DNA from: Otis tarda
Taxonomy: Eukaryota > Chordata > Aves > Otidiformes > Otididae
Direction: 5' to 3'
Length of the DNA: 64,000 bases
Assembly (NCBI GenBank): GCA_026413225.1
Contig: CM048575.1
Coordinates: forward strand, 5,050,001-5,114,000
Part shown: piece after piece, positions 12,470 through 24,029 of the stretch
Layout: the number at the start of each line of letters is the position of its first letter
Position numbering within the stretch: position 1 is the stretch's first letter
Position numbers and translations under genes: made by a program
The notes under the pieces: generated by a model
What the model was told of the DNA's origin: nothing
Database searches by the model: none
What the model saw: the letters and a program-made list of their open reading frames with translations, nothing else

Positions 12470-12660
12470 TTCCGGCACAGAAGTCAGTTCTACTCATTAA
12501 ACATATTTTTCTCTTTAAATCCATTTTCATAATTTCATTTTTGGATGAACCAATAAATAAAGTACTCTATTATGATAAACGGAGTACTTGCAGCAGCTAT
12601 AATGCACAAATTAAAGTTGGAGCAGGAGGTTTGAAACGTTTCCATATTTCATAATGAAGC
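12470..12660. promoter_or_regulatory. Candidate conserved non-coding element
   Basis: AT-rich unique block with POU/homeobox-like words (CATAATTTCATTTTTGGATG, AATGCACAAATTAAAG) and a small inverted pair AGTACTCTATTATGATAAACGG / GGAGTACT around 12560-12587. It contains no repeat family and no convincing frame. Low-confidence call by texture. Confidence 0.18.
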
Positions 12661-14089
12661 TTTAGTCAGTTCTGTCATCACTGTGCTGAGCCAGATAATG
12701 TCTGGGAAGAAACACACGAGAGCTTCCCTGCCCTGTTCGGGGAGAGAGGAGAGGGGGGTGCCAAGTTTGAGCAGGTGGAGGAAAGTTATTGCAGTTAAAA
12801 CATTCCTGAGACGGAGCGCGTGTGGGGAGAGCGCAGCCCAGGCGTGGCGCTCGGAGAGGCTCTGGACGCGGCCGTGGCGCGTACGGGGTGGCCATTACAT
12901 CATGTGGAGGGCAGCTGGGGAATGAAACCGGTGTTTGGGCTGGGAGCGTTTCCAAAACAATACCAAGCTCTTTCCCTTTGTCCTCTCAGTTATACCACCT
13001 GTGTGCCTGGGAAAGGCAAAGCCGATGGAAAGACTCCAGTAAATTGTAGGTGTGGAGAGAAATGCCTGGAGAGCACAGAGAGGATAGGCAGTGCCAATCC
13101 TAGCCGCTGCCTTATTAAATTTAAGATGAAAGGCCTCAACCCCCTTCCAGTCTCTCTTCAGACAGCCTCAGATTAAAATTTTCAGAATCCTGCAAGCTCC
13201 TTTGCTTTGCTCAGGAAAGTTAATAACATTTTCAAATACTTGCCTTATGGTGAAGGGACTCCTGACAGAAGTAGGTGGTTGGAAGTGGCTGCCAAATCAG
13301 GAGTGAACCAATTTCAGGATGGCATAACTTCTTCCAAGCGTGCAGTGCCTTTCAGGATCTCTTCTGCATGCCCTGCAGAACTGGCGAGTAAAGGGAAAAC
13401 TCAACCTCTGGCTTTTTCCTTTGTGTCAGTGGATATCCTGCTCAAATGTGCACAAATTTTACTTTCTTGCCTGCGTTAGGTTCATCAGCTGCTATGCAAA
13501 AGCCACATCTCCTTCTCAAGAGTCTCCACTGTGCGGCTTCCCTAGAAATTCCCATATTATCACACTACTGTACGATTCTGCTGTAATTCCCGTCTCAGGT
13601 GAGCTCTGCTGAGACAGGACCACAGTCAGAACAGAAAGATATATATATTTTTTTTTTCAAGGAAGACAATTTCTCGGTAGCTGGGAGAAGTAAGAAGGTG
13701 AATTTTGGTTTGGTTTGGTTTGGTTTCCTCCCAGCCGCTTGGCACTGGCCTCTTGCAGCAGCCCCCCGTGAGGGGAGCCCCGGGCAGAGCAGCCTCAGGT
13801 GTAGCGCTGGCTTTGAAGGGTCTGTCACGTCATCTCTCTCTGCTCCGATCCGCGTCGGAGCGAATGCTTATTTGCAGCTCCAGTGTCGTCAAGGCTGAGG
13901 TCTCTGCTCAGTAGGTAATAGCGGATGAGGGGCGAGCAAGTTTGCTAATGAGCAGGCTGATTGGTCTACTTGTGAGAAACGCATCTTAAGCTAATTGTAG
14001 AGCTCTGAGGTAATGGTTAATTTCTGCCAGATAAAATAATCTCCTCTCTGCCATGGATTTGAGGTGATCCACCTCAGTTGTGCCCTACA
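12661..14089. other. No gene recognised; unique sequence
   Basis: No supportable exon. Moderately GC-rich at 12720-12930 with overlapping frames on both strands. Simple repeats occur at 13640-13652 (T run) and 13703-13726. Confidence 0.45.
13703..13726 (+). repeat. (GGTTT)n microsatellite
   Basis: Four to five tandem pentamers of GGTTT. GGTTT-type pentamers are common simple repeats in birds and are not telomeric (TTAGGG) sequence. Confidence 0.85.
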
Positions 14090-14427
14090 TTGAGAAGGGA
14101 GGGCCAGGAGATGGGGGATGCACTTCCACCTGAGACGTGGTGTAAGCAGCGTGAGCAGTGCTGGCATCCTCAGCAGGCTTCAAAATAGAGGGAAGTAGAT
14201 TTAGATCAGGATTAGGAAAAATTTTTTTACACTGAGGGTGGTGGAGCACTGGCCCAGGTTGCCCAGAGAGGCAGTGGATGCCCCATCCCTGGAAACATTC
14301 CAGGCCAGGTTGGATGAGGCTCTGAGCAACCTGATCTGGTTGGAGATGTCCCTGCTCCGTGCAGGGGGGTTGGACTGGGTGGGCTTTGAAGGTCCCTTCC
14401 AACCCAAACCATACTGTGATTCTATGG
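14090..14427 (+). mobile_element. CR1-derived composite element, plus strand
   Basis: The 3' two thirds (about 14175-14427) are an avian CR1 tail. They encode an ORF2 C-terminal trace (VVEHWPRLPREAVDAPSLE on plus), then the CR1 3' UTR, ending at GTGATTCTATGG with a single terminal octamer. The first about 85 bp (14090-14174) do not read as the part of CR1 expected upstream. They match the copy at 28441-28527 almost base for base and begin at the same position in both. Identity over the shared length is roughly 93% by eye. The element is dead, with no full ORF. It may belong to a deletion-derived or chimeric non-autonomous CR1 family. Confidence 0.9.
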
Positions 14428-15559
14428 AGACAAGTTCTCTGCCAGCCCTGCTCGTCCCGGGCTCAGGGCAGATGCTGCCCTCCAAACATTACCTCTCCTG
14501 GAACAACACTCAGAGGGGAAAAAGCATCTGGGGATCCTTTTCCCAGGGAGTATACGAAAATTCTCTCCCATGTGTCAGTTGTGTGGGCCATTTAAAAAGT
14601 GTTAGTTTTTTTTCTAGAAAAAGAAAAATATCTGAGCTCTTACGCAGTGAAATGGAGAACTGTCACGGCCACGCTCCCGTTTCTGTGTTCAGTTCTCCTG
14701 ACCTGGCTTTGTGTGGGCAAGGGAAGCTCTGTTAAGAACATCTCTCTATTGCTCTTGTTGCAAGGAGATTTGATTTTTAAAACAACTTTAATTAAAAATG
14801 GAATAAAGCAGACAGAAGAAATCTAGTGCCTCCCCTGCCTACTGTGCCTCCCAAGCCTGAGATCATTCTCATTTGAGTGGCTGGTTGGGTATTTCTGCTC
14901 CCCATGGTGCAAAATGCGTTTTCTCCTCTGCTCTGTCTGGCAATGTATTTGCATCTCGTGCTAAACAAGTGAAATAAAGCCCTCTTTGAAGTGCATGAAG
15001 CCATTTATTTCAAAGGGGAAGCACGGAGTGTGGCATGTCGGCAGTGCAATGGGCTCAAATTTATCTTGAAGTGCTGAGATGTCTTTGTGTGTTTTTATAA
15101 TTACATCGTTAGCACCTTTAAAGCCTATTTCACTATCTTCTAAATGTTCTGGGTAGAAATTCGGAGATGGAGAGGTGTATCTGAGCGAGTGGAAGAAAAC
15201 CGGGCACGCTTCACGGGCCAATTTTCCTGACCCATTAGACCGGCGGTGGCAGCCGGTCCTGTGGAAGGTAGAGCCGTCTGCTCTGCTTCACCCACGAGCA
15301 CCATGTGCTTTTCCCGCAGGCTATTTCTTATATATACATAAGGGAAACTCCCTTGAAACAGTCACTTCCTTAACCTTCTTTCAGGCTCTCTGAAGACTCA
15401 TCTTTGATGCCTGCCGAGCCCTGCCGGCTGGCAGTGCCTGGCGGTTGCTGAGCAGAGAGTTCTGCTCCGTGCGCGTAATGCTGCTGGCTCTTCGCTTCCT
15501 CCTCCTCCCTCCCCTCCAGTTTGTCTCCTCCACCTGCTGCATCTTGTTCTCATCTGGTT
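14428..15559. other. No gene recognised; unique sequence
   Basis: Unique sequence. Several frames overlap on both strands without domains. No repeat recognised. Confidence 0.45.
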
Positions 15560-15640
15560 TGCGAGCACTTTGGGGCAGGGACTGTCTGATTTATAGCGTG
15601 TCTGCGTGGCCCCTAGCACAAGGTAAAAGCTATTAATTCA
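15560..15640 (+). mobile_element. Probable ancient L2/CR1-like LINE 3' end fragment
   Basis: The words GCACTTTGGGGCAGGGACTG and, about 30 bases later, CCCCTAGCACAAGG occur in the order and spacing found in the 3' ends of old amniote L2-like LINEs (the 'gggcagggact ... cctagcaca' signature). The surrounding sequence is too diverged to extend the match by eye. Confidence 0.45.
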
Positions 15641-17289
15641 AATCACCCTGTACTTAAAGAAAGCTTTATGGGATCGATACGGTTGTGCCGTAAATAAATA
15701 ACGCGGCTACAGCGCAGCAGCCTCGCACTGTACATCACCTTAGAATGGCCCTGTAACCTGTTACAGAAGGAGTCATTTCCTCAAAGCTGTGGCTGGAAGC
15801 AGGCCTGGTTTGTAGTTCTCCGTTGAGTGTTGTGCCTTGGAATCCCGGTCACAGAGACAGACCAGGCTGGGCATAGCGCTGGCAAAATTGGGTTGATTTT
15901 TAAGAATTCCAGAAATGCTGGAAGCACTAAGGGTATTTTCTTCTCAAATAACAATAAGACTACATCACAATTTATTTAAAAGCTTTCTTATTTTCTGCTT
16001 TGAAGTTGTGACTCACGTTTAACATTTCTGTGGCGTCTTTCAGATTGGAAACGATTAGCGATGCTTGCTCAAATGTTTCACTTGCATTTTTTTGAAAATT
16101 CCTTAATAGGTCTTGACTGAAGAAAAACGATCAGAAAGAAATAGTGTATTTCTTGCTTATTGGCTCTCTAGAACTCTAGGACATCAGGCTGGCAATGCGA
16201 CGTTCTTCCTTGGGGACGCCATGGGAATCCTGCCCTAGCCGTGCGCGTGCCCTAGGAATACCGCAGCTACAGCGGGACTCTTGGCAAGTGGTCATCTCGG
16301 GGCAGAGGGGCAGCCCTCGGGCGTCAGCTGGGAGGTTTTTTGTGGTCACTTGGCCACAAGAAGCAGCAGCTATGAGCTGGGGAAGGTTCGTACCATCTGG
16401 CCACTAAAAGCCTTGCCATAGCAGATCTGTGGTTTTGGGCTGCTTGCCTTATTGACTGGTCCTGTGCGGCTGTGACGCGATATCACCTCGTCTCCGGTCG
16501 TTTTTTGCAAACTGCCAAAGGCTGTCTTGGTGTGACATTATGTCTATGCTGTTAAACATGCGTACCCTGTGACAGCATCACAAAATGACATCCTCTGAGT
16601 CTAAGATGGCCCAGACAAATACGTGAAAACGTGATGCTGTAGAGCTTTTTATAATGATGCTGGACGCTGCAACACTCGCCCAGAGTGTCGCGCTTAAAAC
16701 CAGGAGACGACGGGGCATGCAGTGTGTTGCCATAAAGCCAGCAGGTGCCAGTCAGCCATCTCTGGAAGAAGCCTGTGTAAAACACTCTAAAGAGAAGGCG
16801 TCTGTCCTTTGCTTTGACTCCCTGGGGAAGTAAGTCCTCTGAAGCTCTAGCGACATACGTGTGAGCGTTGCGGCTCTGCCAGGGCCCTGGGGGACTCTGT
16901 GATGCCTGTCCCCGGCAACGCGCTGCACCTTGAAGGTGGGGTCTGGGAAGTCAGTGGGTCTGTGCACAGCTCTGACTTCCTGCCAGGTGATTTTCATGTG
17001 GAAAGGTCTCCTCCCATTCCGTCCTACTTAACTCCAGACTCATCACAATGAGGAAGTAGAAGCACATGCTTGGTTTGATGTTCCTACAAGTACAATCTGA
17101 TTAACCGCCGTGGAGAAACGGGCGAGGACCTGTTTTCCTGCTGTGACCTCTTTCTTCCAGGGCTTCACAAGCTTCTGGCACTGCTTTGACATCCAACCTG
17201 ATGGGTCAGGGTGCTTCTGAGAGCGGCAATACCAACTGCAGAGCTCTCCAGCTTGCCCTTGCTCCTGATGCTGTGCAGCCAAATTTAAA

Positions 17290-17307
17290 ATAATAATAAT
17301 AATAAAA
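17290..17307 (+). repeat. (TAA)n microsatellite
   Basis: About six tandem TAA/AAT units ending in an A run, flanked by AT-rich sequence. Confidence 0.85.
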
Positions 17308-18014
17308 AGATGAAGGGGTCCTGACTTCAGAGATTGAGAATGGGTTTGCTTCCACATTGTTTCCAGTAGAACTGGGAGCATCTTGGGAACGGACAATTGG
17401 TTTTGAAGGTGTAGTATAAACAACTGACCATTGAAAGATGAAGGGGACGTTTATCCTCTGAGCATTACTGCTACCTCTGCCACAAGCATCATCTGAGAAA
17501 AGTAGAAACGTCGTTGGTGTGTGTTGAACGTTATGTCTGCGTGCTAACGTTGGACGTGTTACATCTCAGCTGCAACTGATGATTAGATGTAGCTATGCAT
17601 ACCAACTGCATGTGTCATTCCTCTTTAGCAGTATATTTATGACTCAATCTGAGTCTTTCTGTCTTTTTTTTTTCCCAGGCTATTTTTAAATGGCTCAAAT
17701 GGCAGGGCAGTCATTATTTCCACTAGTTGACCACGGGGTTTTTGTTCCCTAGTAGATGTTTGATAAAGAAGTGCAGTGGTTCACTGTCTACTGAAAGTGG
17801 CTAATTAAGAATTGCATTTCTCCAATCAGTATTTGGAGTAGTTTCCCTGAAAGCTGTCATGGGAAGAAAATTATTTTCATAATTTTTCCAGAAAGAGATA
17901 AAGTTGTAACAGAATGTAAACTTTTCCTATAGCTTCCTATAGGTGAAAGCTGTTGACAGTTAAGCCTTGATTTGTGATCTAATCTGTCTGTGCCTCCGGA
18001 GCACCTTTTTGAAA

Positions 18015-18056
18015 ATTACTATATATGAAGATTATATAAAATATATATTATATTAA
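18015..18056. repeat. AT-rich low-complexity tract
   Basis: Dense TATA/ATAT words with small inverted symmetry (ATATATATTATAT). A simple AT-rich patch with no transposon signature. Confidence 0.7.
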
Positions 18057-18460
18057 AGATTAGTGTGATGCAAATGCAGCTTTCTGCACTTGGCTGTACT
18101 TCCCCTTTTGGTTTGTGCATCCCAAGTGCAACTGGCTTGTGAGTGAATTAATTTTTTTAGAGGTGAGCACTGTATCCCAGCTGAAGAACACGCATCCCAT
18201 TTCAGTGTCAGGAAAGTGTGTTGTGAACAAACCTGCATACAGACGAAAGGCATGGTGTGCTGGTGAGTGAATTAATGACTAAGGCATTGACGAAATCATG
18301 ATTATTGGGTAAAATCACTCAGTAAAGGCCTACTGTGTTTAACTACAGCCTTGACGATGGAATAAACAGATCGTAGTTTGGCTTGCATTATCAATATGCT
18401 TCTGGTTGCTTTCCTTTTCACACTTTGCGATAACAATTACTATGTAGGGGGCTAGAAGAT

Positions 18461-18627
18461 AATCACAGAATCACAGAATGGTTTGCATTGGAAGTGGACC
18501 TTCAAAGCCCACCCAGCCCAACCCCCCTGCAAGGAGCAGGGACATCTCCAACCAGATCAGGTTGCTCAGAGCCCCGGCCAACCTGGCCTGGAACGTTTCC
18601 AGGGATGGGGCATCCACCACCTCTCCG
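18461..18627 (-). mobile_element. CR1 LINE 3' end, minus strand
   Basis: On the minus strand this is the last about 165 bp of an avian CR1. The 3' terminus lies at 18461-18480 (tandem AATCACAG-type octamers in reverse). The CR1 tail and the ORF2 C-terminal trace VDAPSLETFQARLAGALSNL follow inward. The element is 5'-truncated at about 18627. It is closely related to the copies at 14090 and 28441, but too short to show whether it carried their distinctive 5' segment. Confidence 0.93.
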
Positions 18628-21104
18628 CCAGATGTGACTGTTATTAGACCATGGCGCATCTTACGCTGCTATTTCCAAACTGTTCCTGTTGTATGGGTTT
18701 TGTTAGGCAGCTCCTGCAGCCTCAGAGCTTTTCGGTGTTCGGCCTTTGGGTTTTATGACTGAGGCTTTCAGTGAAAACCCGCTGAAGTCACTTTTGGCTC
18801 TTTACTGTTAACAGGTCATTGTGAAACCCAGAAACCTGGGTTTAGTTACACCAGAAAATACTGGGCCTGTGTAGGTCTGAGCTGGAAATGCCGTCCCGTC
18901 TTATATGGGTATCCTGCGTCGCTGGTACTGCCTCGAACAAAGACGTGAAAGCTTTAATTTTAAAAACAAAGGTCCAGCGTTATTCTGCAGGTGAAGGAAA
19001 AGATGAGGAAGTGGATGGCTAGCGCATGGAAAACTCGCAGCCTGCAGCTTGTGTCAGTGCTCACCATCATAAATGGTGTAAAATGGTGTTCCTCAGCTCT
19101 GAGAGAGGCTTTCTCTTTCCTGGTCTCTCGTATGCGTTAGGACAAGCAAGAACATGGAAGTGCCTGTTTGCTTTCTGTCTATGTAGAGATGGGACAGCAC
19201 CTGTAACTGGCGTATTCTGATCTTTGTTTTGTGATTCAGGCATGCAGAAGTCAATTAGTTGAAATAAGATCACTAAAGACAAATTTTCAAAGCATCTAAG
19301 TTATTAAGAAGCCTAGTTCAAGACTTTATTTTTTACAGACATTTAGCTGCTGCACCAATCAGTATTGCAAAGGCAAAGTGATTTAGGAACTTGTGCTTCA
19401 TTCTTGTGAATTACTTTCAGCTTCAGAGGCTTTAGATACATCCTTCTTCTGGAATTCCACCTCTGAATTTGGCTGCAAAATGTAATGGAGCACCTGGACC
19501 TCAGGTATCCATGTTATATTGAAAATCACTGGGATCTACCCTCTGAAGTGCCCACACCGTCTGTTAAAATACGAATTAAGACCTAGAATTGCACAGAAAC
19601 TCTAGAAGTTTTTACATTGAGTTTCCGTTTGGTTCCATCCTTTATTTGTTATCACGCAAAGCCCTTTCTCTCTGATCTTTATTTTTCAGACATTCTGAGT
19701 GCCAGCCCTCTCTTGGAAGCAAATAATTTCCTCTGTCAGATGGGGGGAGAGTTATGTGGGGAACTTTCCCGAATGAGCAGGACTCCTCCCTCTGCTACGC
19801 CCTTCTTCCGAAAAATAAACCATGTTTCTTCAAACAAAATGGTAACGCTTATGCTTCCAGTTCTGCTTACCCCCTGGCCTGGGCTTTGTAAATGTAAGTG
19901 CGGCTGATGAATGCATGTGCAGTGTCTGATATTTCTAGGAATAATACTTTATAACTGAAATCTCTCTTCTCCTGGGGATGAAAGCAAAACAAATTTAAGG
20001 ATTAAATCACACAGAGGTATAATCCCCAAGGGAAACTTACTTTAGTTATTATGATTATATTACGATGTACGCCTCGGTACAGCAGAAGCTGTGTGAATAC
20101 CATTTCAGTGGGGAATAATTTTTAGTCTTACAGCCTGTAGTACATTCTAATGCATTTCTGGGAGCCTGATGAATCATAACTGCAATCCCCAGACTTCTTT
20201 GCTTTCTTCAGTTATTTTGATACTCTACTCTTCTCCTCTAAAAGAGGAAGGAAAAGAACATGAGATTCTTAAAATAAAAATTTAGAATAATTTTAGTTAG
20301 AGAAGTTTGAATCATGCATTAATGGCATGTCTCTGTATAGGCTTCATGGCACACAGTGTTTGTACTGTTTATGGAAAAGTGTCAGGGTGAGCCATTTCAA
20401 AGGGTCTGGTCTTGCTTTTATACTGGTGTAAAACCCAAGTGATCGAACCAGGCAGACTTCTGTGCTTGTTCTGTCGAAGTCAACTGTGTGAGGTCTAGGA
20501 TGTGGGAAATGAGGGCTTTCTGCGCGTAGTAGATGCACGTTCTTGCATGGTATTGCTCGCATGGTGCCTTGAGGCAGCAAATTCACCCCAGAGCCCACTG
20601 TGGACCTGGTATTGGCTGGACTGAGGTGTGGCATCTGGCATCCCACTGTTCCTGAAGAAGGAAATCTAGAGCTCCTTCCCGAAGAAGGAAATCTAGAGTT
20701 GTTAGAAAACAGAAGTTCTGGGATTTCAAATGAGTTGGTTTTTTTTTTTTTTAAGTTGTCACTGAAGCCTGTCCTGATGTTTGACTGGATATGCAATAAA
20801 TTAGACTAGCTAAAAGTAAAACAGAAGGACGTGGTCACAGCATAGCAAGTGCTAAAAGTCACAGGTACGAGAACCACGAGCCGCGTGGCCAGTACGCTGC
20901 TGTGTGGTGGTGCTCAGCAGCGCTGTACCAAGGAGCGGCCAGACGTACTTCTGCATCAATAGCAGATGAACTGCGCTGGAAACGTGCTGTTTGGTTACTG
21001 GTGTTTGCTGTCTGCACAGCCAGATCCTTATCCTGCCCCACTTGTCAACGTACTTTGCTGTCTGTGTGTACCAAACACCACAGTGCGTGTAGATGCTCAG
21101 CTGA
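18628..21104. other. No gene recognised; unique sequence
   Basis: AT-rich unique sequence with patches that could be conserved non-coding (19990-20300), but I see no motif cluster strong enough to call. It contains one short tandem duplication (20652-20698) and a T run at about 20739-20751. Confidence 0.4.
20652..20698. repeat. 27-bp tandem duplication, two copies
   Basis: The 18-mer GAAGAAGGAAATCTAGAG occurs at 20654-20671 and again at 20681-20698, a period of 27 bp. This is a simple local duplication with no known family. Confidence 0.9.
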
Positions 21105-21213
21105 AGAGCAGGCTAAGTGATTTGACCAAGGTCGCACGAAGAGTCTCTCAGAGCAGAAACACGAGCCCAGGTCTCAAAAACCCTTGGCTGGTGTCCTTAC
21201 TGTTAGATCATCC
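21105..21213 (+). mobile_element. MIR-like SINE fragment
   Basis: The stretch TAAGTGATTTGACCAAGGTC followed by CACACGAGCCCAGGTCTC-like wording about 40 bp later is the conserved core-to-3' part of an amniote MIR/CORE-SINE (canonical 'agtgacttgcccaaggtcac ... acccaggtctc'). It ends with a decayed ACTGTTAGATCATCC, the usual 3' context. It is old and diverged, without a tRNA-like head. Confidence 0.6.
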
Positions 21214-21327
21214 TTCCCGTGAAGACTGAAAATCCATACCGGTTGCATCGTTGCACTGTATACAGCTTCAGAGCTGCTGCCTCTAGAAGACTGTGCACTA
21301 CAGAGCACTTCATTACCAGGAAGGTAT

Positions 21328-21535
21328 TGATTGACACATTGCAGGGAGTTCAGAGAAGAGCAACAAAAATAATTAGGGAGTGGAGAGATTGACTGGAGAG
21401 ATTGATTTATGAGGGAAGATTAAGTGAGATAAATATGTATAGCTTGGCTCACCTGTAGCTGAGGATGGTGCACAAGTCTGCAAATATTGAAAGGGTGTAA
21501 ACAATCAGGAGGAAGAATTACCAATACTGGTCCAG
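21328..21535 (+). mobile_element. Old, diverged CR1 LINE ORF2 fragment, plus strand
   Basis: Contains in order GTTCAGAGAAGAGCAACAAA, a TTTATGAGGGAAGATTAA word, ATATGTATAGCTTGGCTCA and TTGAAAGGGTGTAAACAATC. This is the nucleotide order of the C-terminal ORF2 region of CR1 (encoding the RRATK, LRELGLF and YLKGVN-type blocks). Many stops and indels are present. A near-duplicate word (GGAGAGATTGA twice, 21382-21403) interrupts it. It is far more diverged than the other CR1 copies here, so it comes from an older subfamily. No 3' terminus is visible. Confidence 0.75.
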
Positions 21536-21672
21536 TCTGTTTGTAATTTGGTGGTGCCACATGTGGTTGTCGTACAGAGCTTTCTCACAGCGTGGCTGGG
21601 CCGCAGAGCCCTGGACATCCTCAGGGGAAAAAAATGGCTATTGAAGCCCTGGGACTGGTGTGACAGCGCAGC

Positions 21673-21729
21673 GGGGACGCTCCTCTGGGGCCGTGGTGGG
21701 GACGCTCCTCTGGGGCCGTGGCGGGGACT
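21673..21729. repeat. 25-bp tandem repeat, 2.3 copies
   Basis: The unit GGGGACGCTCCTCTGGGGCC + GTGG(T/C) repeats with a 25-bp period (landmark A at 21677, 21702 and 21727). GC-rich short minisatellite within otherwise moderate-GC sequence. Confidence 0.92.
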
Positions 21730-21849
21730 TGGGAGCGTGCGGTGGTTTCACTTAGCAAGGTCATGGACTCATCTTGCATGCGTTTGGAGGGCGATTCCTG
21801 ACCTTGAACAGCAGGACCTAAAGTCAGACTGATACCAAATGTGTGATGT

Positions 21850-22090
21850 GCTGTAGAGGAAACAGAAGAATTGTGGTTAATATCACTTGCATCAGTTATT
21901 GTCGGTTGCCATGGTAACTGTGGTACTTGATTATTATGGAATAGCAGAGCAAAAAGCCAGGTAAAGCTTGTGGAAGTTCTTAGTAAGTCTGGATTGGATA
22001 ATCCCAGTTTTGATCAACGACAGAATGAGCTGGAAACAAGCTAGCTCGAATAAATCCCCAAATAACACCTGAAAATCAGTTTTTCGAGGA
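21850..22090. promoter_or_regulatory. Candidate enhancer with perfect palindromic RFX X-box
   Basis: Contains GTTGCCATGGTAAC at 21905-21918, a perfect palindromic X-box as bound by RFX-family winged-helix factors, which regulate ciliary and MHC class II genes. About 80 bp on is GGATAATCCC, an OTX/bicoid-type TAATCC core, and then ATCAACGACAG. There is no coding frame and no repeat homology. The block is AT-rich and unique. The X-box is clear in the sequence; enhancer function is inferred. Confidence 0.35.
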
Positions 22091-24029
22091 GAAAGTGGGT
22101 TTCATAACAAACCCTCCCTGACCCTGTAGCTTTAATAGTTTCAGGTGACATTCACTGGCTGCCATCAGATGACCATGGCTTGCTGGGTGGCGTTGCTTAC
22201 CCAAGACAATTTCCATGTGTCGTTCTGTGCGTAGAACGGGCAGATCTCTTAAGTCTTTCCTGTCGCAAGACGGTGCTGAGTGTTCGGTGTCCTGGGGCAG
22301 CCCCTCTGCTTTCTGCGACTGCGTCTCATCGCAAGCAGAAGTCTGAGGTCTCTTGGCTGAGCAAAACTATATCCTGAATTGCACAGCTGTTTCTTATTTT
22401 TTTTATCAGTCTATGTCCACTCCCTTTTGTAAAAGAGAAAAAAAAAATAATCTCAAAACCATGAATTCCCGTTGTTTTCCAAGTAGGTGGCCTGCTGCGG
22501 TCAGGGAGGCACACCTGAGTCTCAGGAGCACTGTTACCAGGGAGCTGTTGTCAAGTTAATTATGCCAGAAAAAGGCCAAAGGGACAGATACGTAGGAGCA
22601 AATCAGAAAGGAAAGGCAAGCATCAACAAAATGAGGATGGGCACAGACCACCTTCTTGCTCTTTGAAGACGCACACAGCGTGGCTGTGCCTTGGCCGGGG
22701 ACGAGCTGGAGCCGGGACGGAGCCCGCGGCTCTGCCCACAGCGGGGAAAGGCACAGGCCTGGCAGGAGAGAGAAAGGGGGTGCTCCGCTTTGTTTTCAGC
22801 AAAGGAAACCAGGTGTGTTAGTTTAAAAACAAGGGAACCTCAAGGTGCTTCAAAATATGTGTGCTTAGCAGGGTGGTGGTTTCCATGGGATGGGCTGTTC
22901 GTGCTGTAGGACAAAGCTTTCAGTGGTGAAATCCTGAGGAAGTTCATAGCAAGTGGTCACACTTCTGTAGGGACCTTTAGTCATCTTGCGCTGCTGGGAC
23001 GGAGTAGATGGTCCGTGCTGTAAGCCTCGGCAGGACGGAGCCTCCTGCTCTACAGTCAGGTCTGTGGCTCTGGAGCTATCGTAATTCTTATCTTCACGGC
23101 CCCGGCTGAAACATCTGCGGGGGCTGCTGCCCGTCTGTGAGCGGGCTCTTCTGCAAGGGACTTGTTTCCCAAGCTTGCAATGAGGTTTTTTAGGATTTAG
23201 GTTTTGGTTTTTCTTTTGCCTTTGATCTGATCAAACTGAGAGAACCTCTTTTCATATGTTGAAGTTTTCACTTGGGTATCATCGCTCTAGGCATAGACCT
23301 TGTGTCATGGACCCGGCTTTCCAGCATACCTGGAAAAACGGAGAGGTTTGAAATTGTTAGGCCCAACGGTCTGTATAAAACTTCACTGAAATCTCTGAAG
23401 ATCTTCTGCTGTATGTTATGTTTTGACAGGAACTTTGGCTTTATGGTTGGAGGAGGACACAGAATGTGCTTAGGCTGGGAAAATGTGAGGGTTTTTCTTG
23501 ATGTTTTAAAATTGTTCCTGTTGATGTAAAGGAAAAGTAGGCAGAAATGGCATTGAAATTTAATCACCAGTGGATTGCTTGATACTGGTGCACAAGGTAA
23601 TAGATGGAGAGGGTGAGGTTTGTTGGGTTCAGTGGGTTTTTTTTTTTAATTTTTAAACTGTATATCAATTTACAAAGACCAAGTATGCTGATCTGAGAAT
23701 ATCTGACTGGGAATTAAGCGTATCTACCACAGAATTGCATTCATGTGTGCAGCTGTGAAAAAGAAAGACCCTAACGCATGGTTGCGTGTCCAAGAACGTC
23801 TTGGGTGAGCCTCCCTGCCACCTGCCTGCCCTGCCTCTTCCTCCCGTGCGTGCGACAGAAGAGCCCGCGGCTCGTGCGCCCTTTCCAGCTCCGGACTTGT
23901 GCATTCCCATTTTCTTTTCTTTTCATTGCCAGCTCTGTTTGTAGTTATACAGTCAGGTCTCCACAGAGTAATTTACTGGCAGAATCTCTCCCAGAATCCA
24001 GCTTGAAACCAAGCTGTAAAAACAGCTGA
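22091..24029. other. No gene recognised; unique sequence
   Basis: Unique sequence with a small GC-rich patch (22685-22760), an A run near 22438-22448 and a T run near 23638-23648. Frames such as about 22691-22909 plus and 23268-23567 minus lack domains. Confidence 0.45.

Larger units (their letters stand above)
15641..18460. other. No gene recognised; unique sequence with AT microsatellites
   Basis: No exon or RNA gene supported. Contains an (AAT)n microsatellite near 17290 and an AT-rich low-complexity patch near 18015-18056. A T run sits at about 17665-17673. Confidence 0.45.

Noticed and set aside
13703-13726. GGTTT array as an interstitial telomere
   Set aside because: The unit is a pentamer, not TTAGGG, so this is a simple repeat.
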